Positions 1-9,255 of a stretch of 64,000 bases of DNA are shown piece by piece. The translations under genes were made by a program, and so were the position numbers. The stretch covers positions 39,817 to 103,816 of the forward strand of contig CAJCJA010000055.1 of NCBI GenBank assembly GCA_903970515.1, read 5' to 3'. This DNA is from Candidatus Saccharibacteria bacterium CG_4_10_14_0_2_um_filter_52_9 (GTDB taxonomy: Bacteria; Actinomycetota; Acidimicrobiia; Acidimicrobiales; RAAP-2). Numbering within the stretch: the stretch's first letter is position 1; every line of letters starts with the position of its first letter. Below the pieces are notes generated by a model. That model did not search any database. It saw only the letters and a program-made list of their open reading frames with translations, and was not told where the DNA came from.

Positions 1-81
1 GCGCACCGCGTTGAAGATGGCGTCAGCGACCTTTTCCTCAATGCTCGCGACTTCGTCAGCCAATGCTTCGAAGGATTCCAC
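1..81 (-). CDS. Unknown protein, N-terminal 27 codons only
   Basis: A reading frame starts with GTG at 81 and runs off the left edge. It encodes 27 residues beginning MESFEALADEVASIEEKV, acidic and probably helical. The GTG shares one base with the TAG stop of the acyl-CoA ligase (TAGTG), which is how many genes in this window are joined, so this is probably the next gene of that operon. I do not recognise the family from so short a piece. Confidence 0.6.
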   Translation of the reverse strand, partial: MESFEALADEVASIEEKVADAIFNAVR

Positions 82-1697
82 TACGAAGTGACGACGACGT
101 CGAGTTCGCCGTCGTGATACCTCGAACGCAGCACCTTCTTGTCGAACTTTCCAACGCTGGTCTTGGGGATCGCGTCGAGGAACGTCCAGTATTCGGGCAC
201 CCACCACTTCGCGACGCGCTCGAGAAGGTATGCACGTAACTCGTCGACGCTGACTTCGGCACCCGGTTCCAGCACGACACAACACAGCGGCCGCTCTTGC
301 CATTTCGGGTCTGGCACGGCGACGACGGCTGCTTCAAACACTTTGGGGTGCCCCATCATGGTGCTCTCTAGTTCCACCGAACTAATCCATTCGCCCCCGG
401 ACTTGATGACGTCTTTGCTGCGATCGCTCACCACCATGAACCCCTCGGCGTCGAGTGTCCCGATGTCACCCGTGCGAAGCCAACCGTCGTGAAACTTCTC
501 CGGGTCGTCGACGCCAAAGTACGAACCGGTGATCCAAGGGCCGCGGATCTCGAATTCACCGATGGTCTTGCCATCACGCTCCAAGACGTTGCCAGCTTCG
601 TCGGTGATACGAAGTTGCACGCCCGCGACGACGCGTCCCGCCTTCGCGCGATAGTCAATCTCAAGTTCGGGTGGGGTGCCCGACGGTGGGATTGATACCG
701 CAGCGAGTGGACTCGTTTCGGTCATACCCCAACCTTGGATGAGGTCGATACCGTAGCGGTCGCGGAACGCTTCGATCATGAAACGCGGTACTTGGGAGCC
801 ACCCGCCAAGATCCCCCGCAGACTCGAAAAGTCGGCGTGCTCCGCTTGCTCGGCGGCGCGCAGCACGTCATTCCAAATGGTGGGCACCCCGAGGGACACC
901 GTGGGGTGCAACTCGCTGATCATCTTGACGATGGGCTCACCTTGTAAGAACATCTGGGGCATGATCAACTCGATGCCCGCGAGGAACGACGTGAACGCGC
1001 AACCCCACGCGTTGACGTGGAACATCGGCACGATGAGCAGACAACGGTCTTTCTCGCACAGACCAATGGAGTTCGCACTGGTCGACGCCATTGAGTGCAG
1101 CCACGTGGAACGATGCGAATAGACCACGCCCTTGGGATTACCAGTCGTGCCCGAGGTGTAACACATGATTGCGGCGGAGCGCTCGTCGAGGTCGGGCCAG
1201 TCAAAACCCGGTTGCTGCGCGTTGACGAGCGTGTCGTAGTCGAGCGTGTCGCCCAGCAGACCCGAGGTGTCAGGGCCGTTTACGATGATGTGACGGACAC
1301 TCGGCATCTGGTCGCGCACTTTGGCGAGCAACGGTACGAGTGAGTTGTCGACGATAATGATCTCGTCGTGTGCGTGTTGGATGATGTAGGCGAGTTGCTC
1401 GGGGAAGAGTCGGATGTTGAGCGTGTGCAGCACGGCACCCATGCAGGGGATGGCCAGGTATGCCTCCATGTGCGCCTGGTTGTTCCACATGAAGGTCGCC
1501 ACGCGATCGCCTTCGTTAACGCCCAACTCGCGCAAGGCCGCCGCGAGTCGTTCGGCTCGCTTGGATACTTCGAAGAACGTCGCCTCGTTAACGCCGTCGG
1601 CGGTGACGGTGAAGATCTTCTTATCCGCGTAGAGCCATTCGCCGTGTCGAACGATGTCGCGAATCAACAACGGTGCGTCTTGCATCGTGCTCTGCAT
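81..1697 (-). CDS. AMP-dependent fatty acyl-CoA ligase (FadD/AlkK-like)
   Basis: The product is about 538 residues and belongs to the ANL adenylate-forming superfamily: it activates a carboxylic acid with ATP and loads it on CoA. Visible motifs are the phosphate loop YTSGTTGNPKG, the adenylate-binding GWGMTETSP, the hinge region around TGDIG and SDRSKD, and the C-terminal catalytic lysine in PKTSVGKFDKK. The opening MQSTMQDAPL is characteristic of medium- and long-chain ligases of the DmdB/AlkK group. I chose the ATG at 1697 because AGGGGG lies 6 nt before it; an upstream in-frame ATG at 1721 lacks this. It follows gltD by 54 nt. Substrate chain length cannot be read from the sequence. Confidence 0.88.
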   Translation of the reverse strand: MQSTMQDAPLLIRDIVRHGEWLYADKKIFTVTADGVNEATFFEVSKRAERLAAALRELGVNEGDRVATFMWNNQAHMEAYLAIPCMGAVLHTLNIRLFPEQLAYIIQHAHDEIIIVDNSLVPLLAKVRDQMPSVRHIIVNGPDTSGLLGDTLDYDTLVNAQQPGFDWPDLDERSAAIMCYTSGTTGNPKGVVYSHRSTWLHSMASTSANSIGLCEKDRCLLIVPMFHVNAWGCAFTSFLAGIELIMPQMFLQGEPIVKMISELHPTVSLGVPTIWNDVLRAAEQAEHADFSSLRGILAGGSQVPRFMIEAFRDRYGIDLIQGWGMTETSPLAAVSIPPSGTPPELEIDYRAKAGRVVAGVQLRITDEAGNVLERDGKTIGEFEIRGPWITGSYFGVDDPEKFHDGWLRTGDIGTLDAEGFMVVSDRSKDVIKSGGEWISSVELESTMMGHPKVFEAAVVAVPDPKWQERPLCCVVLEPGAEVSVDELRAYLLERVAKWWVPEYWTFLDAIPKTSVGKFDKKVLRSRYHDGELDVVVTS

Positions 1698-1751
1698 GAG
1701 TCCCCCTAGGTGTGCCTTCAACGATGTTACAAAGGTGCGGCGACCGTTCTC

Positions 1752-3179
1752 TTACCACGAGAGTGCGTAGGGCTCCAAGGGTGCCGGAAGGACGCTCGTA
1801 CCGCTCAAATGGGCATCGATCGCGGCCGCGGCGCTGCGGCCTTCAGCGATTGCCCACACGATCAGGCTCTGTCCGCGTACGGCGTCGCCGCAGGCGAACA
1901 CCGGACTCTGCCCGGGTACCGCCGCCACCCGCCATGCGTTATCGACTCGCAGAGTCCCGCGCTCGGTCATGCACGAAGGTGTGTTGAGACCCATTCGATC
2001 GAGTTCGGGACCTATGAATCCGGCGGCGATCAGTACGAGGTCCGCTGGCGTGCGAAACGTCTCCTGCGCCGAGTGGTCCATCAACGAAATCTCGCGCAAC
2101 GCGTCCTCACCGTGGAATTCGAGGGTCTCAGTAGAAAAGCGTCGCTCCCCGCCCTCTTGGTGCGCTGAGGAGGTCTTGAATAGCCGCGCCATCGTCGGCC
2201 ACGGCTGGTCGTCGGGACGACTGTCGGGCGGACGTTCGAGTATCTCGATTTGGGTGACCGAGGAAGCGCCTTGTCGATGCGCGGTGCCGAGACAGTCGGC
2301 ACCCGTGTCACCGCCACCCAAGATGATGACGTGACGCCCCCGAGCCGAGATGGGCGATTCCACGCCGTCGCGCACCGCCCGATTCGCCGCTTCAAGATAG
2401 ACCATTGCGGCGTACACACCATCGAGTTCCGCCCCCGGCACGGGAATCAGACGAGGGATCGTCGAGCCAATGGCGAGCAGAACCGCGTCGTAGTTTCGTT
2501 GTAAGTCGACGAGTGGTGTGCCGCCGTCACCGATACTGACGTTGGTGTGAAATTTGATGCCCGTGTCGCGCATTACCTCGAGGCGACGTTCGAGGACAGC
2601 CTTTTCCATCTTGAACTCCGGGATGCCGTAACGAAGTAGTCCGCCAATGGCGTCGCTGCGTTCGTACACGCTCACGGCGTGACCGACACTCCGCAGCTGA
2701 GCTGCGGCGGCGAGTCCCGCGGGTCCCGATCCAACGACCGCCACGCGTCGACCCGTCTCGAGGATGGGATACGTGCCGACCGCAAGGCCGTTCGCGAACG
2801 CGTGTTCTGCGACTTCGTATTCGATGCGCTCGATCGTGACCGGGTCACTCGAGATCCCGAGCACGCAGGCCGACTCGCACGGTGCGGGACAGAGTCGTCC
2901 CGTGAACTCGGGAAAGTTATTGGTGCGAAAAAGTTGGTCGGCGGCGTGCGCCCAGTCCCTCTGGTACACGGCGTCATTGAACGTCGGTATCCGATTGCCG
3001 AGCGGACAACCCTGCATGCAAAACGGGATGCCACAATCCATGCAGCGTGCACCTTGCTCGCTGATCTGCGCGTCGCTTTGGGGTTCGTACACCTCGCGCC
3101 AGTCACGCAAGCGCACGGGCACGGGCCGATACGCGGGACCTTGTCGCTCGTACTCTAAGAAACCGGTGACCTTACCCAT
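1752..3179 (-). CDS. gltD: Glutamate synthase small subunit
   Basis: This 475-residue flavoprotein is the beta subunit of NADPH-dependent glutamate synthase. It passes electrons from NAD(P)H to GltB for making glutamate from 2-oxoglutarate and glutamine. The N-terminal cysteine region (CMDCGIPFC, GCPLGN, CPAPCESAC) binds [4Fe-4S] clusters. An FAD-binding GSGPAG motif lies near residue 150 and a second nucleotide-binding ILGGGDTG near 288. Length is normal for the family. Its ATG lies inside the last codons of gltB (8-nt overlap), so the two are translationally coupled. Confidence 0.95.
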   Translation of the reverse strand: MGKVTGFLEYERQGPAYRPVPVRLRDWREVYEPQSDAQISEQGARCMDCGIPFCMQGCPLGNRIPTFNDAVYQRDWAHAADQLFRTNNFPEFTGRLCPAPCESACVLGISSDPVTIERIEYEVAEHAFANGLAVGTYPILETGRRVAVVGSGPAGLAAAAQLRSVGHAVSVYERSDAIGGLLRYGIPEFKMEKAVLERRLEVMRDTGIKFHTNVSIGDGGTPLVDLQRNYDAVLLAIGSTIPRLIPVPGAELDGVYAAMVYLEAANRAVRDGVESPISARGRHVIILGGGDTGADCLGTAHRQGASSVTQIEILERPPDSRPDDQPWPTMARLFKTSSAHQEGGERRFSTETLEFHGEDALREISLMDHSAQETFRTPADLVLIAAGFIGPELDRMGLNTPSCMTERGTLRVDNAWRVAAVPGQSPVFACGDAVRGQSLIVWAIAEGRSAAAAIDAHLSGTSVLPAPLEPYALSW

Positions 3180-6100
3180 TGCGCTGCTCGTCGCGCACCC
3201 GTTGATATTCGGAGGTCTCGATGCGTACGAAATTCATCCGCTCGGTGCGCCACTCGTCGAGGATCGTCTTGGTGATGTGCGAACCCGTCTCGTCGTAGAA
3301 GCGCGTCAGTAGACCAAAGAGGAAGTCGTCGTCGTCAAACTCGAGCGGATCGATCTCGTACACGCCCGCGCTCAAGTGATTGTGCACTTCGCCGTGGGGG
3401 TCGTAAAGATACATCGTGCCACCCGACATGCCAGCAGCGAGGTTGCGTCCTACTCGACCGAGTACGACGACGACGCCGCCGGTCATGTACTCGCCCGCGT
3501 GATCCCCAGCCCCTTCGACGATGATCGTCGCTCCGGAGTTCCGCACCGCGCAGCGCTCACCAACAACGCCGCTGATGAATATCTCACCACTGGTCGCGCC
3601 GTAACCAATGACGTTGCCCGCGATGATGTTTTCCTCGCTCACGAAGGTCGACGCCGGCGACGGTTTGATGATGATGCGTCCACCCGAAAGACCCTTGCCG
3701 GCGTAGTCGTTCGCGTCACCCACGAGGCGCAGTGTCATGCCTTTGGGCATGAAGGCTCCCAGGCTCTGCCCCGACGAACCCTCGAGGTCTATTTGGACGT
3801 GGTCATCGAGCAAGGTCCGTGGTCCGAGGGCGCGAGTGATGGCGCTACCGGTGAGGGTACCCACGGCACGATTGACGTTGCGGATTGGACTCGATAGACG
3901 CACCGGCACGTTCTTCGTGGCGGCGCTGAGTGCGGTGTCCATGAAGCGCCAGTCGAGCGCGGAATCAAGTCCGTGTTCTTGCTTCATGCTCTGTCGGCGC
4001 TGATCGGCGGAGACGGGTTCGAGTAATGCGCGAAGGTCGAGATCGTTGGTTGGATCCTCGACCGGCTCGACACGTAGGCGCGACACGTCGCCAATGACCT
4101 CGTCGAGCGTTCTCGCGCCGAGCATCGAAAGGTACTCGCGTACTTCTTCGGCGATGAATTCGAAAAAGTTCTCCACGAATTCGGGCTTGCCCGTGAATCG
4201 TTCTCGAAGCCGTGGATTCTGCGTCGCGATGCCCACGGGACACGTGTCAAGGTGACACACGCGCATCATCACGCAACCCGAGACGACGAGCGGCGCCGTC
4301 GCGAACCCGAATTCCTCCGCGCCCAACAAGGCGGCGACCACGACGTCGCGTCCCGTCTTAAGTTGTCCGTCTACTTGCACCACGACGCGACTACGCAGGC
4401 CGTTCGAGGCGAGCGTTTGGTGGGTCTCAGCGAGACCCATCTCCCAGGGCGTACCCGCGTGCTTGAGTGACGTCAACGGTGCCGCCCCGGTGCCGCCATC
4501 GTGCCCCGAGATGAGGATCACGTCCGCGTGGGCTTTCGCGACGCCCGCCGCGATGGTGCCTACGCCCTGCTCGCTCACGAGTTTCACGTGGATTCGCGCC
4601 TGGTCGTTGGCGCACTTGAGGTCATAGATCAGTTGTTTGAGATCCTCGATCGAATAAATGTCGTGGTGCGGCGGCGGCGAGATCAACCCGACGCCGGGCG
4701 TGGAGTGACGGGTCTTGGCGATCCAGGGGTACACCTTGGATCCGGGCAACTGTCCGCCCTCACCTGGCTTGGCGCCTTGGGCCATCTTGATCTGCAGGTC
4801 GTCCGCGTTCACGAGGAAACGACTGGTGACGCCGAATCGACCCGAGGCCACTTGCTTGATCGCCGAGCGACGATTGTTCATTGGATCAGACGTGTCGAAT
4901 CGGTCGTCGTCCTCGCCGCCTTCGCCGGTGTTGGACTTGCCTCCAATGCGGTTCATCGCAATGGCGAGCGTTGAGTGCGCCTCTTCGGAGATGGAACCGT
5001 ACGACATCGCGCCAGTGGAGAAGCGTTTGATGATCGACGCGGCACTTTCGACTTCATCCAACGGTATGGGCGTCGCACTGGGTACAAAATGCATGAGACT
5101 ACGAAGCGTCATCTTGCCTTCGGCTTGATCGTCGACCAGCTTGGTGTATTCCTTGAAGATGTCAAAACGCTTGGCTCGTGTGGCGTGTTGCAACTTTTGC
5201 ACGGTGCGCGGATTGAACAAGTGCAGTTCACCATCGCGGCGCCATTGGTACTCGCCACGGTTCTTGATCTCGAGGGGCACGCCGAGGGGAGGTGCGTAGG
5301 CGTCGCGGTGCATCGTAAGCACGTCGTTCGCGATGTGCTCGAGGGTGACGCCACCAATGCGCGAATGAAAGCCCGGAAAGTACTTGGTCAGCACCCCTTC
5401 GGAGATTCCCACGGCTTCGAAGAGGTGTGATCCCACGTAGCTCGCGACGGTAGAGACGCCCATCTTCGACATGGTCTTGACGATGCCCTTGTTGAGCGCC
5501 TTGCCGTATTGATAGCGGGCTTCGAAACCACTAAGTTCGCTGAGCTCACCTTCTTCGATGAGCGCGTCGATCGAGTCATAGGCCAAATACGGGCACACCG
5601 CCGACGCGCCAAAGCCCAACAACAGCGCGACGTGGTGGACCTCGCGAACGTCCCCCGCTTCGAGTACCAGCGCGGCGCTCGTTCGAAGGTGCTCGTGGAC
5701 CAGGCGGTGGTGCACGGCCGACGTCAGCAAGAGACTTGGAATCGCGGCGTGCGTCGCCGAGATGTTGCGATCGGACATGATGATGATGTTGGCGCCCGAG
5801 CGCACCTGCGCGACGACTTGATCGCAGACCTCTTCGACCGCCCTCGCGAGACGCTCCGAAGCACTATCGACGCCCGCCGCCTCGAAGAGTCCGTCGACGA
5901 CGACCGAGGAGAATCCTCGAAGCCGCGTGTTTTCGTGGATGTAGTGGATCTTCGCGAGCTCCTCGGTCGAGAGGACCGGCGATGCCAGCACGATCTGGTG
6001 GGCGTGCTCGGGGGTCTCGCTGAGCAGGTTCTCCTCACCACCTATGGCGACTCGGGTGGAGGTGACGAGTTCTTCGCGTATGGCATCCAACGGAGGGTTG

Positions 6101-7620
6101 GTTACTTGTGCGAACAACTGGGTGAAGAAGTCAAATAGCGAACGTGGTTGATGCGATAACGCAGGCAACGTGGCGTCAGAACCCATGGAGCCGATGGGTT
6201 CCTCGCTGACCTTGGCCATGTGACGAACGATGAGACGCAGGTCCTCCTCGCTGTAACCGAAGTTCTTCTGGTGGCGATGGACCGATGCGTGACTCGCGAC
6301 CAGCATCGGCCGTGCGTCGAGTTCGTCGAGCGACACCTGCTGTTCGTCGAGCCACTGCCCATAGGGAGCCTTCTTCGCGAGCGCGCCCTTGAGCTCGTCG
6401 TCGTCGATGATGCGACCTTGCTCGATGTCGACGAGGAATACTCGCCCGGGCTGCAGACGGCCCTTTCGCTCGATGTTGGAGGGATCGATAGGTAAGACAC
6501 CCACCTCACTCGCGAAGATGACGCGTTGGTCCTTCGTGACCCAATAGCGCGCTGGACGAAGTCCGTTGCGGTCCAAGACGGCCCCAACAACCTTTCCGTC
6601 GCAGAACGACACTGACGCCGGTCCGTCCCAAGGTTCCATCAGCGCGGCGTGATAGCGATAGAAATCGCGACGTTCCGCGCTCATCGCGGTCGAGCGCTCC
6701 CAGGCTTCGGGGATCATCATCAAGATGGCGTGCGGCAATGATCGACCCGACTGCACGAGCAGCTCGACGACCTCATCGAAGCTCGCTGAATCGCTCATGT
6801 TCTCGGTGATGATCGGTGTGAGCTGGTCGACGGGAAGGGGAAACAGCGGACTTTGCAACGTCGTCTCACGTGCCGTCATCCAATTGCGGTTTCCTCGCAC
6901 GGTGTTGATCTCACCGTTGTGCGAAATGTAGCGGAACGGTTGGGCGAGGTCCCAGCGGGGCAGCACGTTCGTAGAGAACCGACTGTGCACGACCGCGATG
7001 GCGGACGTGAGGAACTCATTGTGCAGGTCGTCGAAGTAATGGCGCAACTGGGGCGCCGAGAGCATTCCTTTGAAAATCAAGACATTGGGCGAACACGAGG
7101 ACGCGTAGATGTCGAATTGGTGCTCGAGAACCTTTCGCGCGGCGAACATGGAGCGTTCCAAGTCCGCCGTGGGATCGCTCCTCGTGATCAACTGATGCAC
7201 GAACTCCGGTTCGCTGCTCGCCGACGTCGGACCGAGGATCGATGAATTGACGGGCACGTCGCGCCATCCGATGCTTTGAAGACCGACGCTCGCGAGCACC
7301 GCGTCAATGTCAAGTCGGAGGGTGGGTACGTCGGTGCCCTTAGGAATCATCCAAAAGGCGACGCCGTAGTCGCCCTGGGCAGGTATATCAGGGCCAAACG
7401 CCTGTCGAATGAAGGCATCGGGCATCTGCACCAAGAGTCCAGCCCCGTCACCGGAATCAACGTCGGCGCCCGTGGCGCCGCGGTGCTCGAGATTCTCGAG
7501 GATCGTCAGGGCGTCAAGAACGGTGGCACGAGTCGGCTGGGCGGTCAAATCGGCCACTATGCCCACGCCACAGGCGTCGTGCTCAAAACTTGGGTCGTAG
7601 AGGGAAAGTTTGTCTGTCAT
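3172..7620 (-). CDS. gltB: Glutamate synthase large subunit
   Basis: This 1482-residue protein is the alpha subunit. The glutaminase domain starts at Cys17 (HDACGVG) after a 16-residue propeptide that should be cleaved to expose the nucleophile. The central domain and the FMN-binding synthase domain follow (around residues 820-1190, with GGEDDDRF and the GTGAAPL loop), then a C-terminal beta-helix rich in GxxxG. The [3Fe-4S] cysteines are in GCVMMRVCHLDTCPVG. The ATG at 7620 has AAGGA 8 nt upstream. The gene is divergent from thiO with only 79 nt between start codons; TATAGT at about 7655-7660 on this strand is a possible -10. Confidence 0.96.
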   Translation of the reverse strand: MTDKLSLYDPSFEHDACGVGIVADLTAQPTRATVLDALTILENLEHRGATGADVDSGDGAGLLVQMPDAFIRQAFGPDIPAQGDYGVAFWMIPKGTDVPTLRLDIDAVLASVGLQSIGWRDVPVNSSILGPTSASSEPEFVHQLITRSDPTADLERSMFAARKVLEHQFDIYASSCSPNVLIFKGMLSAPQLRHYFDDLHNEFLTSAIAVVHSRFSTNVLPRWDLAQPFRYISHNGEINTVRGNRNWMTARETTLQSPLFPLPVDQLTPIITENMSDSASFDEVVELLVQSGRSLPHAILMMIPEAWERSTAMSAERRDFYRYHAALMEPWDGPASVSFCDGKVVGAVLDRNGLRPARYWVTKDQRVIFASEVGVLPIDPSNIERKGRLQPGRVFLVDIEQGRIIDDDELKGALAKKAPYGQWLDEQQVSLDELDARPMLVASHASVHRHQKNFGYSEEDLRLIVRHMAKVSEEPIGSMGSDATLPALSHQPRSLFDFFTQLFAQVTNPPLDAIREELVTSTRVAIGGEENLLSETPEHAHQIVLASPVLSTEELAKIHYIHENTRLRGFSSVVVDGLFEAAGVDSASERLARAVEEVCDQVVAQVRSGANIIIMSDRNISATHAAIPSLLLTSAVHHRLVHEHLRTSAALVLEAGDVREVHHVALLLGFGASAVCPYLAYDSIDALIEEGELSELSGFEARYQYGKALNKGIVKTMSKMGVSTVASYVGSHLFEAVGISEGVLTKYFPGFHSRIGGVTLEHIANDVLTMHRDAYAPPLGVPLEIKNRGEYQWRRDGELHLFNPRTVQKLQHATRAKRFDIFKEYTKLVDDQAEGKMTLRSLMHFVPSATPIPLDEVESAASIIKRFSTGAMSYGSISEEAHSTLAIAMNRIGGKSNTGEGGEDDDRFDTSDPMNNRRSAIKQVASGRFGVTSRFLVNADDLQIKMAQGAKPGEGGQLPGSKVYPWIAKTRHSTPGVGLISPPPHHDIYSIEDLKQLIYDLKCANDQARIHVKLVSEQGVGTIAAGVAKAHADVILISGHDGGTGAAPLTSLKHAGTPWEMGLAETHQTLASNGLRSRVVVQVDGQLKTGRDVVVAALLGAEEFGFATAPLVVSGCVMMRVCHLDTCPVGIATQNPRLRERFTGKPEFVENFFEFIAEEVREYLSMLGARTLDEVIGDVSRLRVEPVEDPTNDLDLRALLEPVSADQRRQSMKQEHGLDSALDWRFMDTALSAATKNVPVRLSSPIRNVNRAVGTLTGSAITRALGPRTLLDDHVQIDLEGSSGQSLGAFMPKGMTLRLVGDANDYAGKGLSGGRIIIKPSPASTFVSEENIIAGNVIGYGATSGEIFISGVVGERCAVRNSGATIIVEGAGDHAGEYMTGGVVVVLGRVGRNLAAGMSGGTMYLYDPHGEVHNHLSAGVYEIDPLEFDDDDFLFGLLTRFYDETGSHITKTILDEWRTERMNFVRIETSEYQRVRDEQRNG

Positions 7621-7687
7621 CGCGTTTCCTTGCGGGGCAACGCTGACCCGCTCTAACTATACCGAAAAATGGTCATTCTTCGACGCC

Positions 7688-7693
7688 TACGCT
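7688..7693 (+). promoter_or_regulatory. -10 hexamer of thiO, leaderless
   Basis: TACGCT, then 6 nt, then the GTG start of thiO. No ribosome-binding site precedes the GTG, so transcription probably starts at or next to the start codon. Confidence 0.55.
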
Positions 7694-7699
7694 GGCTGC

Positions 7700-8773
7700 G
7701 TGGACACGGTACGAAATGACGTCGTGGTCGTGGGAGCCGGCATTATTGGACTGACGACTGCGTTTCGGCTCCTTCGGGCGGGTCACGCGGTCACGCTCTT
7801 CGACCCCTCCCCCGCGAAGGGCGCCACGTTCGCGGCGGCCGGAATGATTGCCCCGAGTGCCGAAATCGCGCCCGGAGAATTTTCCAACTACGAGTTACAA
7901 CGTGGCGCACTTGGTGCCTGGCGCGAACTCGCGAGCGATCTCGAGGAACTGACGGGTGAGCACTTGCGTATTGAGCAATGTGGGACCTTGCTCGTTGGCT
8001 GGGACGTGAGCGATCGACGACTGGTCGAACAGTTTGCTCGTGTCGCCCACGGATTTGGCGTTACGGCGACGCGAACGTCGCGCGAGGAGTGGCCCGACGC
8101 GTTCAACGCTCTTACTCCAAGGGTCGACGAGGGCTTGTTCCTCGAAGGTGACGCGTGGATCGATCCCGATCAAGCAGTGCGAATACTGCAGGACGCGCTG
8201 TCGCTGCTGGGAGCCAAAATCATCGCCGACGAGGTCGTTCGTGTGGGCTCTGATGACGCGCTCGTGTGGGCGTGGTCCGAATCGGGCGAAGTACACGCTC
8301 GTTACGGAGTCATCGCGAGTGGCGCCCGGGGCTTACCCGAAGGACTGTCGTCTCGTCACAACAATGTGGTTCGCCCGGTGCGCGGCGTGACGATCCGCGT
8401 CGAGGGTCTCGAGCGCAATGAACTTCCGACGGTGCGGTCCTTCGTCCGCGGACGCCCTTTTTATATGGTCAACCGACCAAACGGTTACGCCGTACTGGGC
8501 GCGAGCACGGACGAACGAGGAGATTCCGTAATCGAGGCGGGTGAGCTTTCTCGATTGTTGCGCGACGCGCTCGACCTCGTGCCTGGCCTCGAGAGCGCCA
8601 CGGTACTCGAGACGCGCATTGGACTACGTCCCGCCAGCGCGAACCTTCAGCCGTTCTTCGAGGTCCTCGGTGATTCTCGATGGGCGTGGTCCTCGGGACA
8701 CTATCGCCATGGCGTCACGCTCGCTCCCCTCGCCGCGAGCGACGCGTTGCGCTTCGTGCAAGGAACGCCGTGA
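7700..8773 (+). CDS. thiO: Glycine oxidase for thiamin thiazole synthesis
   Basis: The 357-residue product is a DAO-family flavoenzyme. In the thiamin pathway ThiO oxidises glycine to the imine used by ThiG. The FAD-binding motif VVGAGIIGL is at residues 9-17, followed by the acidic end of the second strand (LFD). Near the C terminus GLRPAS and SGHYRHGVTLAP match the flavin- and substrate-binding segments of glycine oxidase. The frame is open upstream to an ATG at 7610, but that would overlap gltB's start; GTG at 7700 places the FAD motif at the usual distance. It overlaps thiS by one base (TGATG), which supports the thiamin role. thiG is not in the window. Confidence 0.87.
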   Translation: MDTVRNDVVVVGAGIIGLTTAFRLLRAGHAVTLFDPSPAKGATFAAAGMIAPSAEIAPGEFSNYELQRGALGAWRELASDLEELTGEHLRIEQCGTLLVGWDVSDRRLVEQFARVAHGFGVTATRTSREEWPDAFNALTPRVDEGLFLEGDAWIDPDQAVRILQDALSLLGAKIIADEVVRVGSDDALVWAWSESGEVHARYGVIASGARGLPEGLSSRHNNVVRPVRGVTIRVEGLERNELPTVRSFVRGRPFYMVNRPNGYAVLGASTDERGDSVIEAGELSRLLRDALDLVPGLESATVLETRIGLRPASANLQPFFEVLGDSRWAWSSGHYRHGVTLAPLAASDALRFVQGTP

Positions 8774-8967
8774 TGTTCGTCAATGGAGAGCAACACGTGC
8801 TTGAGCCGATGAGCGTGACGGCATTAGTGCAACACCTCGGCATCGAGGCACGCGGCATTGCCGTCGCGCGCAATGGCGAGATCATTCGGCGCAGTGAATG
8901 GGGTTCGACCACGCTGATGCCCGAGGACCACGTGGAGATAGTGAGCGCCGCCGCAGGCGGCGCCTAG
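8773..8967 (+). CDS. thiS: Sulfur carrier ThiS with an extra C-terminal residue
   Basis: This 64-residue ubiquitin-like protein should carry sulfur as a C-terminal thiocarboxylate for thiazole formation. It has the typical beginning FVNGEQ, the GIAVARNGEIIRRSEW segment and the final VEIVSAAAGG. The ATG overlaps the thiO stop codon. Unusually the protein does not end in Gly-Gly: one alanine follows (AGGA then TAG). ThiS and MoaD proteins need a free Gly-Gly end for adenylation, so either the alanine is removed by a protease or the protein is used differently. Confidence 0.85.
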   Translation: MFVNGEQHVLEPMSVTALVQHLGIEARGIAVARNGEIIRRSEWGSTTLMPEDHVEIVSAAAGGA

Positions 8968-8976
8968 GGGGAACAT

Positions 8977-9132
8977 ATGACGATGAATGAATTGCTCGAG
9001 GCACTCGACGAACGGATTCTCGAGGCGCTGCGGGCAAAAGCGACGGGCGAAACAGTGGTGTACCTTTGCGAAGCGAGGGCGTGGCTGACGCACCCCGATC
9101 AAGCCCACGGCGGACATCGACCGAGTGCCTAA
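8977..9132 (+). CDS. Small protein of 51 residues, unknown
   Basis: An ORF of 51 codons starts with ATG at 8977, 9 nt after the thiS stop, with a strong AGGGGG site 4-5 nt upstream. It begins MTMNELLEALDERILEAL, an amphipathic acidic helix, and ends with a histidine-rich tail (HPDQAHGGH). The spacing, binding site and codon use resemble its neighbours, so I think it is a real third gene of the thiO-thiS unit. I do not recognise the family. It stops 28 nt before tRNA-Pro. Confidence 0.6.
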   Translation: MTMNELLEALDERILEALRAKATGETVVYLCEARAWLTHPDQAHGGHRPSA

Positions 9133-9160
9133 GGCGACTGCGGGTAGGATTGAACGTTCG

Positions 9161-9239
9161 CGGGCTGTGGCTTAGTTTGGTCTAGAGCGCTCGGCTGGGG
9201 GCCGAGAGATCGGGAGTTCAAATCTCCCCAGCCCGACCA
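9161..9239 (+). tRNA. tRNA-Pro (anticodon GGG)
   Basis: Acceptor arms CGGGCTG and CAGCCCG pair perfectly. The anticodon stem CTCGG/CCGAG encloses the loop CTGGGGG, giving anticodon GGG. The T arm is GGGAG-TTCAAAT-CTCCC, and CCA is encoded at the 3' end. Confidence 0.95.
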
Positions 9240-9255
9240 ACCGACTCGGTTGCTC

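Noticed and set aside
7621..7699. A TPP riboswitch before thiO
   Set aside because: The gap has only 79 nt, lacks the CTGAGA core and carries a probable leaderless promoter.
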